DNA of 64,000 bases from MED-G105 sp050331095 (GCA_050331095.1 JBHJHE010000008.1:39729-103728); one strand, 5' to 3'. Positions 47,425 to 56,644 are shown, counted from the first letter of the stretch. Notes: generated by a model not told the origin, from the sequence alone. Numbers and translations are program-made.

Positions 47425-48771
47425 ATGGTCTCGAAAGTTCTGATCGCAAACCGCGGCGAAATCGCCCTCCGCGTACACCGCGCCTGCAAGGAGCTAGGCC
47501 TGTCGACGGTCGCGGTGCACTCGACTGCCGACGCGGATTCGCTTCACGTTCGGCTCGCCGACGAAAGCGTCTGCATCGGCCCGCCGTCGCCGCGCGACAG
47601 CTATCTCAACATTCCGTCGATCATCTCGGCGGCCGAGATCACGGGCGCGGACGCCGTCCACCCGGGCTACGGCTTTTTGTCGGAGAACCCGCGCTTCGCG
47701 GAGATCGTCGCGGCCCACAATATCCGCTTCATCGGGCCGACGGCGCAGCACATCCGGGTCATGGGCGACAAGATCGCCGCCAAGGACGCGATGCGCAAAG
47801 TCGGCGTGCCCCTCGTGCCGGGCAGCGACGGCCCCGTCGACGACCTGCCGAGCGCCGAGGCGGCGGCGGCGAAAATCGGCTTTCCGGTTCTCGTCAAGGC
47901 CGCGTCCGGCGGCGGGGGACGCGGCATGAAGCTCGCGCGCGCGCCGGAGAACCTCGCCGAAGCCTGGTCGACCGCCCGCGCGGAAGCCCGCGCGGCGTTC
48001 GGCGACGACGCGGTCTATCTGGAGAAGTATCTGGACCGCCCGCGGCACATCGAGATCCAGATCATCGCCGACGCCCACGGCAACGTCGCCCAGCTCGGCG
48101 AGCGCGACTGTTCGCTCCAGCGCCGCCACCAGAAAGTGCTCGAGGAGGCGCTGTCGCCCGCGCTGACGCCGGAGGAGCGCGCGCGCATCGGCGATATCTC
48201 GCGGCGGGCCATCGCGGAGCTCGGCTATCTCGGCGTCGGCACCATCGAGTACCTCTACGAGAACGGCGAATTCTACTTCATCGAAATGAACACCCGGATC
48301 CAGGTCGAGCACCCGATTACGGAGCAGGTGACCCGGATCGATTTGATCCGTGAGCAGATCCGCATCGCGTCGGGCGAACGCCTCAGCTTCGCGCAGGAAG
48401 ACGTCACGTTCCGCGGCCACGCCATCGAATGCCGGATCAACGCCGAAACGCCGGGCGATTTCCGCCCCTCCCCGGGCCTTGTCTCCTTCTTCCATGCGCC
48501 GGGGGGGCCGGGCGTGCGCTTCGACAGCGCCGTCTACACGGGCTACCGCATCCCGCCGCATTACGATTCGATGATCGGCAAGCTGATCGTTTTCGGCGAC
48601 GACCGCGTCCATTGCCTGGCGCGCCTGCGCCGGGCCCTGGCCGAGCTCGCGATCGCCGGGGTGGAGACGATCGTGCCGCTGTTCGCGGAGCTTCTGGACG
48701 AACCGGACTTCCAGGCCGGCGACTATCACATCCACTGGTTGGAGGAGTGGCTCGAGCGACGCCGGTCGTAG
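47425..48771 (+). CDS. accC: Biotin carboxylase, acetyl-CoA carboxylase subunit
   Basis: A 448-residue ATP-grasp enzyme that carboxylates biotin on AccB. The N-terminus VLIANRGEIALRVHRACKEL, the glycine-rich ATP loop KAASGGGGRGMKLA, IQIIADAHGNVAQLGERDCS and EMNTRIQVEHPITE are intact. Its length is standard. It is encoded 24 nt after accB in the same operon. Confidence 0.97.
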   Translation: MVSKVLIANRGEIALRVHRACKELGLSTVAVHSTADADSLHVRLADESVCIGPPSPRDSYLNIPSIISAAEITGADAVHPGYGFLSENPRFAEIVAAHNIRFIGPTAQHIRVMGDKIAAKDAMRKVGVPLVPGSDGPVDDLPSAEAAAAKIGFPVLVKAASGGGGRGMKLARAPENLAEAWSTARAEARAAFGDDAVYLEKYLDRPRHIEIQIIADAHGNVAQLGERDCSLQRRHQKVLEEALSPALTPEERARIGDISRRAIAELGYLGVGTIEYLYENGEFYFIEMNTRIQVEHPITEQVTRIDLIREQIRIASGERLSFAQEDVTFRGHAIECRINAETPGDFRPSPGLVSFFHAPGGPGVRFDSAVYTGYRIPPHYDSMIGKLIVFGDDRVHCLARLRRALAELAIAGVETIVPLFAELLDEPDFQAGDYHIHWLEEWLERRRS

Positions 48772-48803
48772 GCTCTTCGCGCGCCGACAGCGTCCCGAAC
48801 GCC

Positions 48804-49286
48804 TTAGATCCAGCGCCGGGTTCGGCGCTTGTAGTCGCGGTACGCCTCCCCGAACTTTTCTTCGAGGATCGCCTCCTCCGGCTTGATCTGCAGCTCGTTG
48901 GCGGCGGCGACGAAGCCCGCGAGGCAGACAAGCGCCAAAGGTTCGCCGAGGCGCGCCGCGTAGCCGGCAAGGCAAAGGCCGAGCGCAAGGTACATCGGGT
49001 TGCGGCTCCAGCGATAAAGACCGCCGGTGACGAGGGTGCGCGTCTTCGCCGGCGCGTGCGGAGCGACGCTTGCGCCGCGCGCGAGGAACTGCCCGACGGC
49101 GCCGACGCCGACCGCAATCCCCACTGCAAAAAACGCGAGGCCCGCCTCGCGCCGCACGTCGGCGTGCACGAGCTCGCCGCCGACCGGTCCCCACGGCGTC
49201 GCCCGCGCCGAAGCGTACATCGCCGCGCCGGCGAGGACCGCCAGCATGGGCGGCGGGATTTTCAACGCGAGACCCGACGAGCTCAT
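48804..49286 (-). CDS. Isoprenylcysteine carboxyl methyltransferase-type membrane methyltransferase
   Basis: A 160-residue multi-pass membrane protein. The C-terminal half has the SAM-binding signature of the ICMT/PEMT family: TGGLYRWSRNPMYLALGL and EEAILEEKFGEAYRDYKRR. Bacterial members methylate unknown lipids or small molecules. The start at 49286 is fixed by GGAGG five nt upstream. It converges on accC. No pathway context is visible. Confidence 0.82.
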   Translation of the reverse strand: MSSSGLALKIPPPMLAVLAGAAMYASARATPWGPVGGELVHADVRREAGLAFFAVGIAVGVGAVGQFLARGASVAPHAPAKTRTLVTGGLYRWSRNPMYLALGLCLAGYAARLGEPLALVCLAGFVAAANELQIKPEEAILEEKFGEAYRDYKRRTRRWI

Positions 49287-49653
49287 AGCGGCCTCCGCAG
49301 CGTCGCGCCGTCGCTGGCGCCCGCCGGCCGCTGGGGCGCCAAAATTGGGGCGCCAAACATGCATAGAGACCGCGCGAAGGGCGCGATTTGGCGGCGAGGC
49401 CCTCTTCGGACCAAACATTGCCGCGGCGCAACACAATTGATCAAGGCGTGTGCGGACGCGCCGCGCAGCGCACGAATTCCTTGACGCGCACGGGGTTTGA
49501 AGCGATGTCGAAAGTTAACGGGACGTGTGTGGGGACGTGCTCTCCGAATAGTAAGAAACCCCAGGGCGCGCAGGCGCGACGCATGGTCGTTACGAGGCCG
49601 AACCGAAAATCGGCCGCGGGGGACGCAACGAAACGCGAGCGGAGCGAATTGTC
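49287..49653. other. Divergent intergenic region upstream of the second polysaccharide locus
   Basis: No supported gene. It contains a short direct repeat (49332-49357). A 50-codon frame (49505-49657) would overlap the next gene by GTGA but has no ribosome binding site or recognisable content. Confidence 0.45.
49332..49357. repeat. Direct repeat TGGGGCGCCAAA, two copies
   Basis: TGGGGCGCCAAA occurs at 49332-49343 and 49346-49357, 14 nt from start to start and each with the palindromic core GGCGCC. It lies between the methyltransferase gene and the Wzz-kinase gene and might be a pair of regulator half-sites. Confidence 0.5.
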
Positions 49654-51768
49654 GTGAGCAACATGAACGAACCGAGGCTGGCGGCGCGAAACGACTGGAG
49701 CGACGGCGCGCAACTCGATCGCATGAGCTTGCTCGACCTCCTGAGCATTTTCAAGCGACGCAAGTTTCTGTTCTCCTTCTTTTTCGTCACGATCGCCGCC
49801 GCCTCGACGCTTTATGCGACGATTGCGGAGCCGAAATTCGCTTCGCGCTCGATCGTGCTCGTGAACACCTATTCCGACGACGAAGAGGCGCCTGCGAACC
49901 GCCCGACGGCGGCGGACGAGCTCGTGATTTCGACGATGACCGAACTCATGAAGTCCCGTCGCGTCGCGGAAAAACTCGCGCTCCACATGAGCGACGAACT
50001 CGCGCGCGAAGCCGCCCGCGATGCGCGGCCGATCCTGCCGTTCATCGAAAAGAGCCACGTCTGGGTCGCGAGCATTTTCGACCGCGAGGAAGGGGCTGAA
50101 CCGACCGTCGAAGGCGAGCGGCGGCTGCGCGAGGCGACGGACAAAGTCATTGCGCGTACGGAGGTGACCCGGATCAAGAACTCGCGCCTCGTTCAGGTGG
50201 GCGCGGTGGCGGAGCGGCCCGAGAAGGCCGCGGCGATGGCGAACGCGCTCGTCGAGGTGTTTCTGACCATGCGCCAGGAAGACCGCCAGCGCGCGCGCCA
50301 GAAACAGGTCGAGCGGCTTCGCGCCCAGGCGCAGCAGGCTCAGGTCGACCTTTATGACGCCGACCTCGCGATCGCGAACTACATGCGCGAGAACGACCTC
50401 ATCGCCGCCAACGGCGCCGCCGCCGTCGAGAACCGCGTGGCGCGCCTCGAAACCGCGCTCTCCAGCGCCAAGGCGGAGAGCGTGTCGCGCCGTCTGAACC
50501 AGCTTCTCGCGGACGAGAAGATCATGGTGCAGCGGCTGAACGAACTCTCCATCATTTACGGCTCCGGCTACCCGGAGATCGTCGACCTGCGCGCTCAGCT
50601 CGAGGCGCTGCGCATCGAAATCTCCGCCGAACGCGATCGCCTGCGCGCGGCGAACCGCAGCCGGCGCGCGGAGATCGACCAGAACGCCGCGGCGCTCTCC
50701 AACGAACTGCGTTCGGTCCGGCGCGAGCATTTCAAAGCTCTTGAAGCGAACGCCGGCCTCAAGGAGCTCGAGCGCGAAGCCTCGGCGCGCCAATCGATCT
50801 TCAAGAACCTGTCCGATCGCCTGCGCCGGGCTGAAAACGAATTGAACCGCGACGTCAACGACGTGTCGTTCGTCTCCCGCGCCGTGGCGCCCACCGACGC
50901 GGCGAGCGCGAGCACGGCCAAGATCGTCGCCGTCGGGTCTTTCGGCGGGCTTCTCGTCGCCGCGTTCATGGCGATGGTGGCGGAAAGCATGGACCGTAGC
51001 GTGCGATCGTCCGACCAGGTGCGCCTCCTCCTCGGCGCGCCTACCCTCGCCATGATCCCGCGCGTGAAGAGCCGCAAGTTCGGCCCCCGCCATCTGCGCG
51101 GCTACATCCAGAACAATCAGACGTCCGACTTTTACGAAGCGACCCGCAACCTGTTCCTGGAGCTGATCTCCCGCGACGTGCCGCACCGGCCGCGTCTCGT
51201 CGTCATGACCTCGGTCACGGCCGAGGACGGCAAGAGCACCATCGCCAACGCCCTTAGCGAGATGGCGTCGATGTTCGATTGCCGCGCCGTCGTCGTCGGC
51301 CTCGACCGCAACAACAATCTGAAGCCCGTGACCGCGAACGCCGACATTGACGACGAAGACGCCCGCAGCGTCACCGCGGCAGTGACCGAGATGAGCGCCG
51401 GAGGCGACGTCGCCATGTTCAACGACGGCGCGTCGCTGACGAGCTTCAACGACGGCGGCGTCTCGCTGCGTTCGCTGCCGCGCCAACTCGAAGAGCTCGG
51501 CGAGCGCTGGGATCTCATCATCGTCGAAGCCCCGCCGGTCTTGCGCTCGCGCGACGCCAAGGCGCTCGCCGCCTACGCCTCCGACATTCTCGTCGTGATG
51601 GAATGGGGCCGCGTGCGCCCGGGCGCCCTGCGGGCCGTGCGCGAGGTCTTCGACGACATCAAGGTCGGTGCCGTGATGAACCGCGTCAATCTGAAGGCGC
51701 ACGCCGAACGCGCCTATGGCGACGCAATCCAGTTCAGCATGCGCCGTCGACGGCGTTTGTTCGGTTAA
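49654..51768 (+). CDS. Wzz/GumC-type polysaccharide co-polymerase fused to a degenerate tyrosine-kinase domain
   Basis: A 704-residue inner-membrane protein. A Wzz domain with TM1 (about 38-57), a long periplasmic coiled coil, and TM2 (about 428-448) is followed by a CpsD-like cytoplasmic domain. The P-loop is TAEDGKST (not PGEGKST), the Walker A' has lost its first Asp (VVVGLDRNNN rather than LLIDADxR), Walker B is IIVEAPPVL with Glu for Asp, and the C-terminus (QFSMRRRRRLFG) has no Tyr cluster. It probably steers polymer length without normal autophosphorylation. GTG start with GGAG upstream. Its stop overlaps that of the flippase gene by 4 nt. Confidence 0.85.
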   Translation: MSNMNEPRLAARNDWSDGAQLDRMSLLDLLSIFKRRKFLFSFFFVTIAAASTLYATIAEPKFASRSIVLVNTYSDDEEAPANRPTAADELVISTMTELMKSRRVAEKLALHMSDELAREAARDARPILPFIEKSHVWVASIFDREEGAEPTVEGERRLREATDKVIARTEVTRIKNSRLVQVGAVAERPEKAAAMANALVEVFLTMRQEDRQRARQKQVERLRAQAQQAQVDLYDADLAIANYMRENDLIAANGAAAVENRVARLETALSSAKAESVSRRLNQLLADEKIMVQRLNELSIIYGSGYPEIVDLRAQLEALRIEISAERDRLRAANRSRRAEIDQNAAALSNELRSVRREHFKALEANAGLKELEREASARQSIFKNLSDRLRRAENELNRDVNDVSFVSRAVAPTDAASASTAKIVAVGSFGGLLVAAFMAMVAESMDRSVRSSDQVRLLLGAPTLAMIPRVKSRKFGPRHLRGYIQNNQTSDFYEATRNLFLELISRDVPHRPRLVVMTSVTAEDGKSTIANALSEMASMFDCRAVVVGLDRNNNLKPVTANADIDDEDARSVTAAVTEMSAGGDVAMFNDGASLTSFNDGGVSLRSLPRQLEELGERWDLIIVEAPPVLRSRDAKALAAYASDILVVMEWGRVRPGALRAVREVFDDIKVGAVMNRVNLKAHAERAYGDAIQFSMRRRRRLFG

Positions 51769-53144
51769 TCGCTAACGGCGGACGTCGCTGGCGGCGGCGC
51801 GACGGCGAGCCGGCGACGAAAGCGGTAGGCGAGCGCCGTCACCCAGACGACGCCTTGCGCCACATGCGCGACGTTGCCGCCGACGGCGCCGAACGTCAGC
51901 AGCAGCAACGGCGCCAGAGCGAAGTAAAGCGCGGCGGTCGCCGCCGACAGCGCCAGCACGAAGCTGTCGTCGCCCATCGACAGCAAGGCCGATCGCGTAA
52001 CGTTGCCGACGAGGAGAAACGTGACGGCGACGATTTGAACGCTGACGAGCAACGCTACGGGCGCGAACTCCGGCCCGAGGAAGACGTCTGCGGCGGCCGG
52101 CGCGGCGAACCAAGTCGCGACGGCGCCGACGACGCACAACAGCCCCAACAGCGTCTCCGTCTGCAGCGTCACGCGCCGGAACGCGGCGACGTCTCCTTTG
52201 CTCCACAGTTTCGAGACCTCGGGAAAGACGACCGTCTGCACCTGCTGGCCGGCCTGGTTCGCGGCGCGGGCGACGCGTTTGGCGAGGTGATAGAAGCCGG
52301 CCGCGGCGGGATCGAGCAGCGCGCCGACGAGCAGCGTGTCGAACTGCTGCGTGCTAGACCGTACGGTGAGCGACAGGTTCGCGAACACCGAGAACCGCCA
52401 GATCTTCGGGAACCGCGTCGACAGGCCCGCGAGCGACGCGCGATGGAAGTCGAGCCCGCCGGCGCGCGCGAGCTGGTGCGCGCCGAGCGCCCAGACAACG
52501 AGACTCGCGAGCAGGTGCGTCGCCGTCCAGATCGCCACGAATTCGGCGAGCCCGGCGCCGACCGCGAGCGCGACGGCGCAGGCGATCGCGCGAACGCTCT
52601 GGGACGCCATTTGAATGTAAGCGGTTTCCTTGAACCGGCCGGCGAGGCGCAAGACGCCGATCGCCGCGCCGGTCGACGAGAACAACAGGACGACCGCATA
52701 GGTCTCGACGAGCGCCACCGCGCCGCCGCCAAGCCCAAAAAGCTCGCCCCCGGCGCGGGCGACGACGACCGCCAGCGTGAACGCGGCGACGCCGCCAGCC
52801 GCATCGAGCAGAACGCCGAACTTTACGAGGGACCGGAAATCGTCCAGGCGCGCCGGCGCGTCGTCGACCGCGGCCCCATAGCGGATCATGGGCTGCCAGG
52901 TCTGGAAGCTGACAAGGCGCTCGACGCCCTGAACGAACACGACGACGAGCGCCAGCATGCCGAATTCGTTGGGCCCGAGCGCCCGGGCGGCGAGTCCCGT
53001 TGCGAGAATGCTCACCGCCGCGGCCCCGAAATTGCCCGCGAGCAGATGCCCTATGTTCGCCATGCGCGCGCGGAAGGCCCGCTCCGCGCCGATGCCGCGC
53101 AGGCGCTGGCGAGCGCGGCGAAGGCCGACCGCGATTGCTTTCAT
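51765..53144 (-). CDS. Wzx-type polysaccharide flippase (MOP superfamily)
   Basis: A 459-residue protein with about 12-14 helices. The N-terminal part has NIGHLLAGNFGAAAVSILAT and GLAARALGPNEFGMLAL, the typical 'xxARxLGPxEFG' signature of Wzx/MurJ-like O-unit exporters. It flips lipid-linked sugar repeats across the inner membrane. It is on the opposite strand to the Wzz-kinase gene, sharing a 4-nt stop overlap, and is divergent from the lyase gene. No glycosyltransferases are in the window, so the remaining synthesis genes must lie elsewhere. Confidence 0.87.
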   Translation of the reverse strand: MKAIAVGLRRARQRLRGIGAERAFRARMANIGHLLAGNFGAAAVSILATGLAARALGPNEFGMLALVVVFVQGVERLVSFQTWQPMIRYGAAVDDAPARLDDFRSLVKFGVLLDAAGGVAAFTLAVVVARAGGELFGLGGGAVALVETYAVVLLFSSTGAAIGVLRLAGRFKETAYIQMASQSVRAIACAVALAVGAGLAEFVAIWTATHLLASLVVWALGAHQLARAGGLDFHRASLAGLSTRFPKIWRFSVFANLSLTVRSSTQQFDTLLVGALLDPAAAGFYHLAKRVARAANQAGQQVQTVVFPEVSKLWSKGDVAAFRRVTLQTETLLGLLCVVGAVATWFAAPAAADVFLGPEFAPVALLVSVQIVAVTFLLVGNVTRSALLSMGDDSFVLALSAATAALYFALAPLLLLTFGAVGGNVAHVAQGVVWVTALAYRFRRRLAVAPPPATSAVSD

Positions 53145-53562
53145 CTTAGCCGTTTCCGCACCCGGCGGCGTCCGCGCTGCGCGCCCGCCCGCAACTCCGC
53201 GCCTGTCGTGTCGAGTACGCTCCCACGCCTGTCAATTCCAGCCGCCCTCCCCAGCAGGCGCGCCCGACAGCGAACCCGGCGCTCGAAAAAGATCTCCCAC
53301 ACAGGATCGAATACGTCAGTATTACAATTCGTTAGCGGCGCCTCGCCGATCGCGTCGGGCGCTGACGGCGCACGATTGTTGGCCTATAGATTCTGGGCTA
53401 ACTGGGCGGGCTGAGCGAATGAACGAAGCATCCCGGCGCGACGGGACCGTCGCGTTGGCGCCGAATCCGCAATGTGGCGACCCGGGCGCTGAAGCCGGGC
53501 GCCAGGCGGGAAGGCGCGTCGGGACGCGTTTGCGGCGCATAGGGGCCGCGATGGAGGGGGTC
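53145..53562. other. Divergent promoter region between flippase and lyase genes
   Basis: There is no supported gene in these 418 nt. An A/T-richer stretch (about 53300-53400) contains a small inverted repeat AATAC-GTCA-GTATT (53310-53323) and a candidate promoter towards the lyase gene (53362-53390). An in-frame ATG at 53419 could extend the lyase protein, but the extra residues do not look like part of a signal peptide. Confidence 0.5.
53362..53390 (+). promoter_or_regulatory. Candidate sigma-70 promoter for the lyase lipoprotein gene
   Basis: CTGACG (53362-53367) and TATAGA (53385-53390) are separated by exactly 17 nt, in an A/T-richer patch of an otherwise GC-rich divergent region. Each hexamer keeps about four consensus bases or more. 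Confidence 0.45.
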
Positions 53563-55005
53563 GTGAGCGGAGCGACGACGATCGACATGGGAGTTGCGCG
53601 AGGCGGTTGGGTCACGAGGGCTTTGCTGGCGTCGGCGGCCGTCGTCGGTCTCGCCGCTTGCGGCCGCGACGAGGCTCCCGCGCCGGCGCCGCCCGCGGAG
53701 ATCACCGCATTTCCGGGGGCGGAAGGCTTTGGCCGCCACGCCCGCGGCGGCCGCGGCGGCGACGTGATGTTCGTCACGACGCTCGCCGAGGAGGGGCCCG
53801 GCTCCTTGCGCGCGTGCGTCGAGGCCGACCGGCCGCGCGTGTGCGTGTTCCGCGTCGGCGGCGTTATCCGCTATGAGAAGACGCGCCCTCCCATCATCAA
53901 CAATCCGTTCATCACCATCGCCGGCCAGACCGCGCCCGGCGGCGGCGTCTTGATCACCCATAGCGGGGGCGACGTCGGCTTCACGCCGATCACGGTGAAA
54001 AACACAAACGACGTCGTCGTCCGCCATGTGCGCGTACGCGCCGACAAGCGCAGCAACGACCGCAACGGCAACGACGCCGTCGTCATCGAAAACAGCGTCA
54101 ACGTCGTCATCGATCATGTCAGCACGTCGTGGGCGGAAGACGAAAACATCAACGGCTTCGGCGACAACGACAACGTCACGATCTCTTGGTCGATCTTCGC
54201 TGAAGGCCTTCAGGACCATGACAAGTGCGCGCTTCTCGGCGGCAAGCCGATCGACCCGCAACACATAAGCTTCGTGCGCAATCTTTGTGCGCACAATGGC
54301 GACAGAAATCCGGATGCGAATTTTCCGCCGCAGTCGTGCATCGAAGTCGTCAACAACGTTATCTATCACGGCAAGTCGGAGTTCCTTGAGGTCTGGGAGA
54401 CCTATGGCGGGACGCCGATCAGCGTCGTCGGCAACTACTTCAAGGCGGGACCCGAGACCCCCACCGGCACGCCGGCCGTGAAGCGCCTCACCCTTTCCTC
54501 CGCCGGCCGCGCGTCGATCTACCTCCACGACAACCATATCGACGCGCCGGACGAGGATGGGCTACTGGCGCAGTCGCAGAACGTCGCGAGCGTTCTCGTC
54601 GATGCGCCCACTTGCCCCCTCGCCGTGACGCCGACGAGCGCGCTCGAAGCCTATGTGGAGGTGCTGGATTCGGCCGGCGCCATGCCGCGCGACAGCTTCG
54701 CCCAGCGCATCGTTTCGGACGTGCGCCTGCGCTCGGGCTCGTACGTCAACAAGCCGGGCGTCCTGCCGGCGATCGCCGGCCGCGCGCCGCCGGAGGATCT
54801 CGATTCCGACGGCATGGCCGACAGCTGGGAGCGGATCAACGGCGCGGACGAGTATGCGTTCGACGCCTGGGACGACGCGGACGGCGACGGCTGGACGAAC
54901 CTCGACGAGTATCTCGACTACGCCCACCGCCAACTGCTGGCGAACCACGCCCAGAAACTTCGCGAGCGGGCCTCGCGAACGGGGATCGACGGCGGCGCCC
55001 GATGA
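53563..55005 (+). CDS. Pectate-lyase-like (PL1-type) lipoprotein
   Basis: A protein of about 480 residues with a lipoprotein signal peptide ending in LAAC. It then has a right-handed beta-helix typical of pectate lyases: FPGAEGFGRHARGGRGG (family opening), GPGSLRACVEA, the parallel coils (NPFITIAGQTAPGGG), DVVVRHVRVRADKR and NVVIDHVSTSWAEDE. A C-terminal calcium-binding DLDSDGMADSWE segment (thrombospondin type-3-like) follows. GTG at 53563 is preferred because GGAGGGGG precedes it; ATGs at 53419, 53551 and 53587 are alternatives. It may trim or modify uronic-acid-containing polymer at the cell surface. The UDP-glucuronate epimerase gene follows. Confidence 0.85.
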   Translation: MSGATTIDMGVARGGWVTRALLASAAVVGLAACGRDEAPAPAPPAEITAFPGAEGFGRHARGGRGGDVMFVTTLAEEGPGSLRACVEADRPRVCVFRVGGVIRYEKTRPPIINNPFITIAGQTAPGGGVLITHSGGDVGFTPITVKNTNDVVVRHVRVRADKRSNDRNGNDAVVIENSVNVVIDHVSTSWAEDENINGFGDNDNVTISWSIFAEGLQDHDKCALLGGKPIDPQHISFVRNLCAHNGDRNPDANFPPQSCIEVVNNVIYHGKSEFLEVWETYGGTPISVVGNYFKAGPETPTGTPAVKRLTLSSAGRASIYLHDNHIDAPDEDGLLAQSQNVASVLVDAPTCPLAVTPTSALEAYVEVLDSAGAMPRDSFAQRIVSDVRLRSGSYVNKPGVLPAIAGRAPPEDLDSDGMADSWERINGADEYAFDAWDDADGDGWTNLDEYLDYAHRQLLANHAQKLRERASRTGIDGGAR

Positions 55006-55060
55006 CGGTAGGCGGACGTCGTGAGGCGGGCCGCCGCCGAAATGGGACGCGATTGAGCGC

Positions 55061-56089
55061 ATGACGACGTTGGTCACCGGCGCGGCCGGCTTCATCGGCT
55101 TCCACACGGCGAAAAAACTGATGGAGCGCGGCGACGCGGTCGTCGGCTTCGACGTCGTCAACGATTACTACGACGTGGCGCTGAAAGAAGCGCGGCTCAA
55201 GGAGCTCGACGCGACGGCGGAGCGAACCGGCGCAAGCTATGTTTTTCATCGCGCCGACCTCGCCGATCTCGCCGCCGTGCGCGGTTGTTTCGACGACCAT
55301 AGTCCCCGACGCGTCATCCACCTCGCCGCCCAGGCGGGCGTGCGCTTTTCGCTTATCGATCCGCACTCCTACGTTCAGAGCAACCTTGTGGGGTTCACGA
55401 ATATTCTGGAGTGCTGCCGCGCGCACGAGGTCGCGCATCTCACCTATGCGAGCACAAGCAGCGTCTACGGCGCCAACACGCGGATGCCCCTCTCGGAGCA
55501 CCACGGCGCCGACCATCCATTGCAGTTCTACGCCGCAACGAAGCGCGCGAACGAACTCATGGCCCACTCCTACAGCCACCTTTTCGGCGTTCCGACGACG
55601 GGCCTGCGTTTTTTCACGGTGTACGGACCGTGGGGACGGCCCGACATGGCGCTTTTTCTCTTTACAAAGAGCATCATCGAGGGCGAGCCGATCAAGGTCT
55701 TCAACTACGGCAACCACACGCGCGACTTCACCTATGTGGACGACATCGTCGAAGGCGTGATCCGCGTGAGCGACCAGCCGGCCCGCCCCCGTGGCGATTG
55801 GACGGGCGACGCGCCCGACCCAGCGACGTCGAACGCGCCATTCCGCATTCTGAACATCGGCGCCTCGGATCCGGTCAGGCTTGGCGACTATATCGACGCG
55901 ATCGAGGCCGCGCTCGGCAAGAAAGCCGAGCGTGAGATGCTGCCGATGCAGAAGGGCGACGTGCCCGACACTTTCGCCGACGTCGGCGAACTGCAACGGG
56001 CCGTCGACTACAAGCCAGCGACGTCGGTCCGCGACGGCGTCAAGAACTTCGTCGATTGGTACCTGAAATTCTACGACGTGCGCCTCTAG
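55061..56089 (+). CDS. UDP-glucuronate 4-epimerase-like NAD-dependent epimerase
   Basis: A 342-residue short-chain dehydrogenase-type epimerase. It shows VTGAAGFIGFHTAKKL (NAD loop), AAQAGVRFSLIDPHSYVQSN, the catalytic triad segments YASTSSVYG and YAATK, and LRFFTVYGPWGRPDMALF. These wordings match the UDP-glucuronate epimerases that give UDP-galacturonate for surface polymers. It follows the pectate-lyase-like gene after 55 nt, suggesting a uronic-acid polymer as the shared theme. Repeat copy B begins two nt after the stop. Confidence 0.92.
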   Translation: MTTLVTGAAGFIGFHTAKKLMERGDAVVGFDVVNDYYDVALKEARLKELDATAERTGASYVFHRADLADLAAVRGCFDDHSPRRVIHLAAQAGVRFSLIDPHSYVQSNLVGFTNILECCRAHEVAHLTYASTSSVYGANTRMPLSEHHGADHPLQFYAATKRANELMAHSYSHLFGVPTTGLRFFTVYGPWGRPDMALFLFTKSIIEGEPIKVFNYGNHTRDFTYVDDIVEGVIRVSDQPARPRGDWTGDAPDPATSNAPFRILNIGASDPVRLGDYIDAIEAALGKKAEREMLPMQKGDVPDTFADVGELQRAVDYKPATSVRDGVKNFVDWYLKFYDVRL

Positions 56090-56090
56090 A

Positions 56091-56189
56091 GCGCCGGGCG
56101 TTCAGCTTGGATCGGGCGAAGACCGTCTCAGGCGCTCATAACAAAGAATCTCGAGCATCCGACTGGTTCAATCAGTATGCAGGATACTC
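56091..56189. repeat. Dispersed ~99-nt intergenic repeat, copy B
   Basis: This is the inverted partner of 25270-25368 (about 80 of 99 positions equal after reverse complement, no gaps, by hand). It fills exactly the space between the convergent epimerase gene and a small hypothetical gene, touching the latter's stop codon. On the minus strand it can fold with GAGTATCC pairing to GGATGCTC around ACTGATTGAACCAGT. A/T-richer than the flanks. Confidence 0.85.
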
Positions 56190-56476
56190 TAGCCACCGCC
56201 GTCGCCCCCGCCGCCCTTTTCTTGATCCTCGCCCCGCAAGCGGCGACGCAGACGATCGAGCGGCGCGTCATTTAACCGCAGGCGCATTGCCCGCTCCATG
56301 GCGCGTTCAAGCGGTTCGCGGGGCCGCTGTTCCCCATCGTCCGACGGCGCTTCTTCCGCGTCCGAGGCGTCCGGCGCCACGCGTTTGAAGGCCGCGGACG
56401 CGAGCGCGCCCGGCGCAGCGACGTCGTCGCCGCGCTCCACGATATCGTCGCAACTCTGCGGCGCGTCGGACGGCAT
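56189..56476 (-). CDS. Small hypothetical protein
   Basis: A 95-residue acidic and Arg-rich protein (MPSDAPQSCDDIVERGDDVA at the start, glycine-rich end). A strong GGAGGAGG lies 6 nt before the ATG, which is the main reason to accept the gene. It has no signal peptide, helix or recognised domain. It converges on the epimerase gene with the repeat copy in between, and is divergent from the ECF sigma gene. Confidence 0.55.
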   Translation of the reverse strand: MPSDAPQSCDDIVERGDDVAAPGALASAAFKRVAPDASDAEEAPSDDGEQRPREPLERAMERAMRLRLNDAPLDRLRRRLRGEDQEKGGGGDGGG

Positions 56477-56644
56477 TCCATTCCTCCTCCATACGCTACC
56501 AAACGAAAACGCGAGCGCTCCCGGATTTATTCGTTCCGCGCGACCGCGTCACGCGGACCTCCCACGGTCGACGTCGCGGGCGCAAGCGTTTCCGTTCTGC
56601 GGTTCCCCCTACACCGGAAGGAGAGGACGCAGAAAAAAAGAGCG

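Noticed and set aside
49505..49657. 50-codon frame ending with a GTGA overlap onto the Wzz-kinase gene
   Set aside because: No ribosome binding site and no recognisable content; a chance overlap is as likely.
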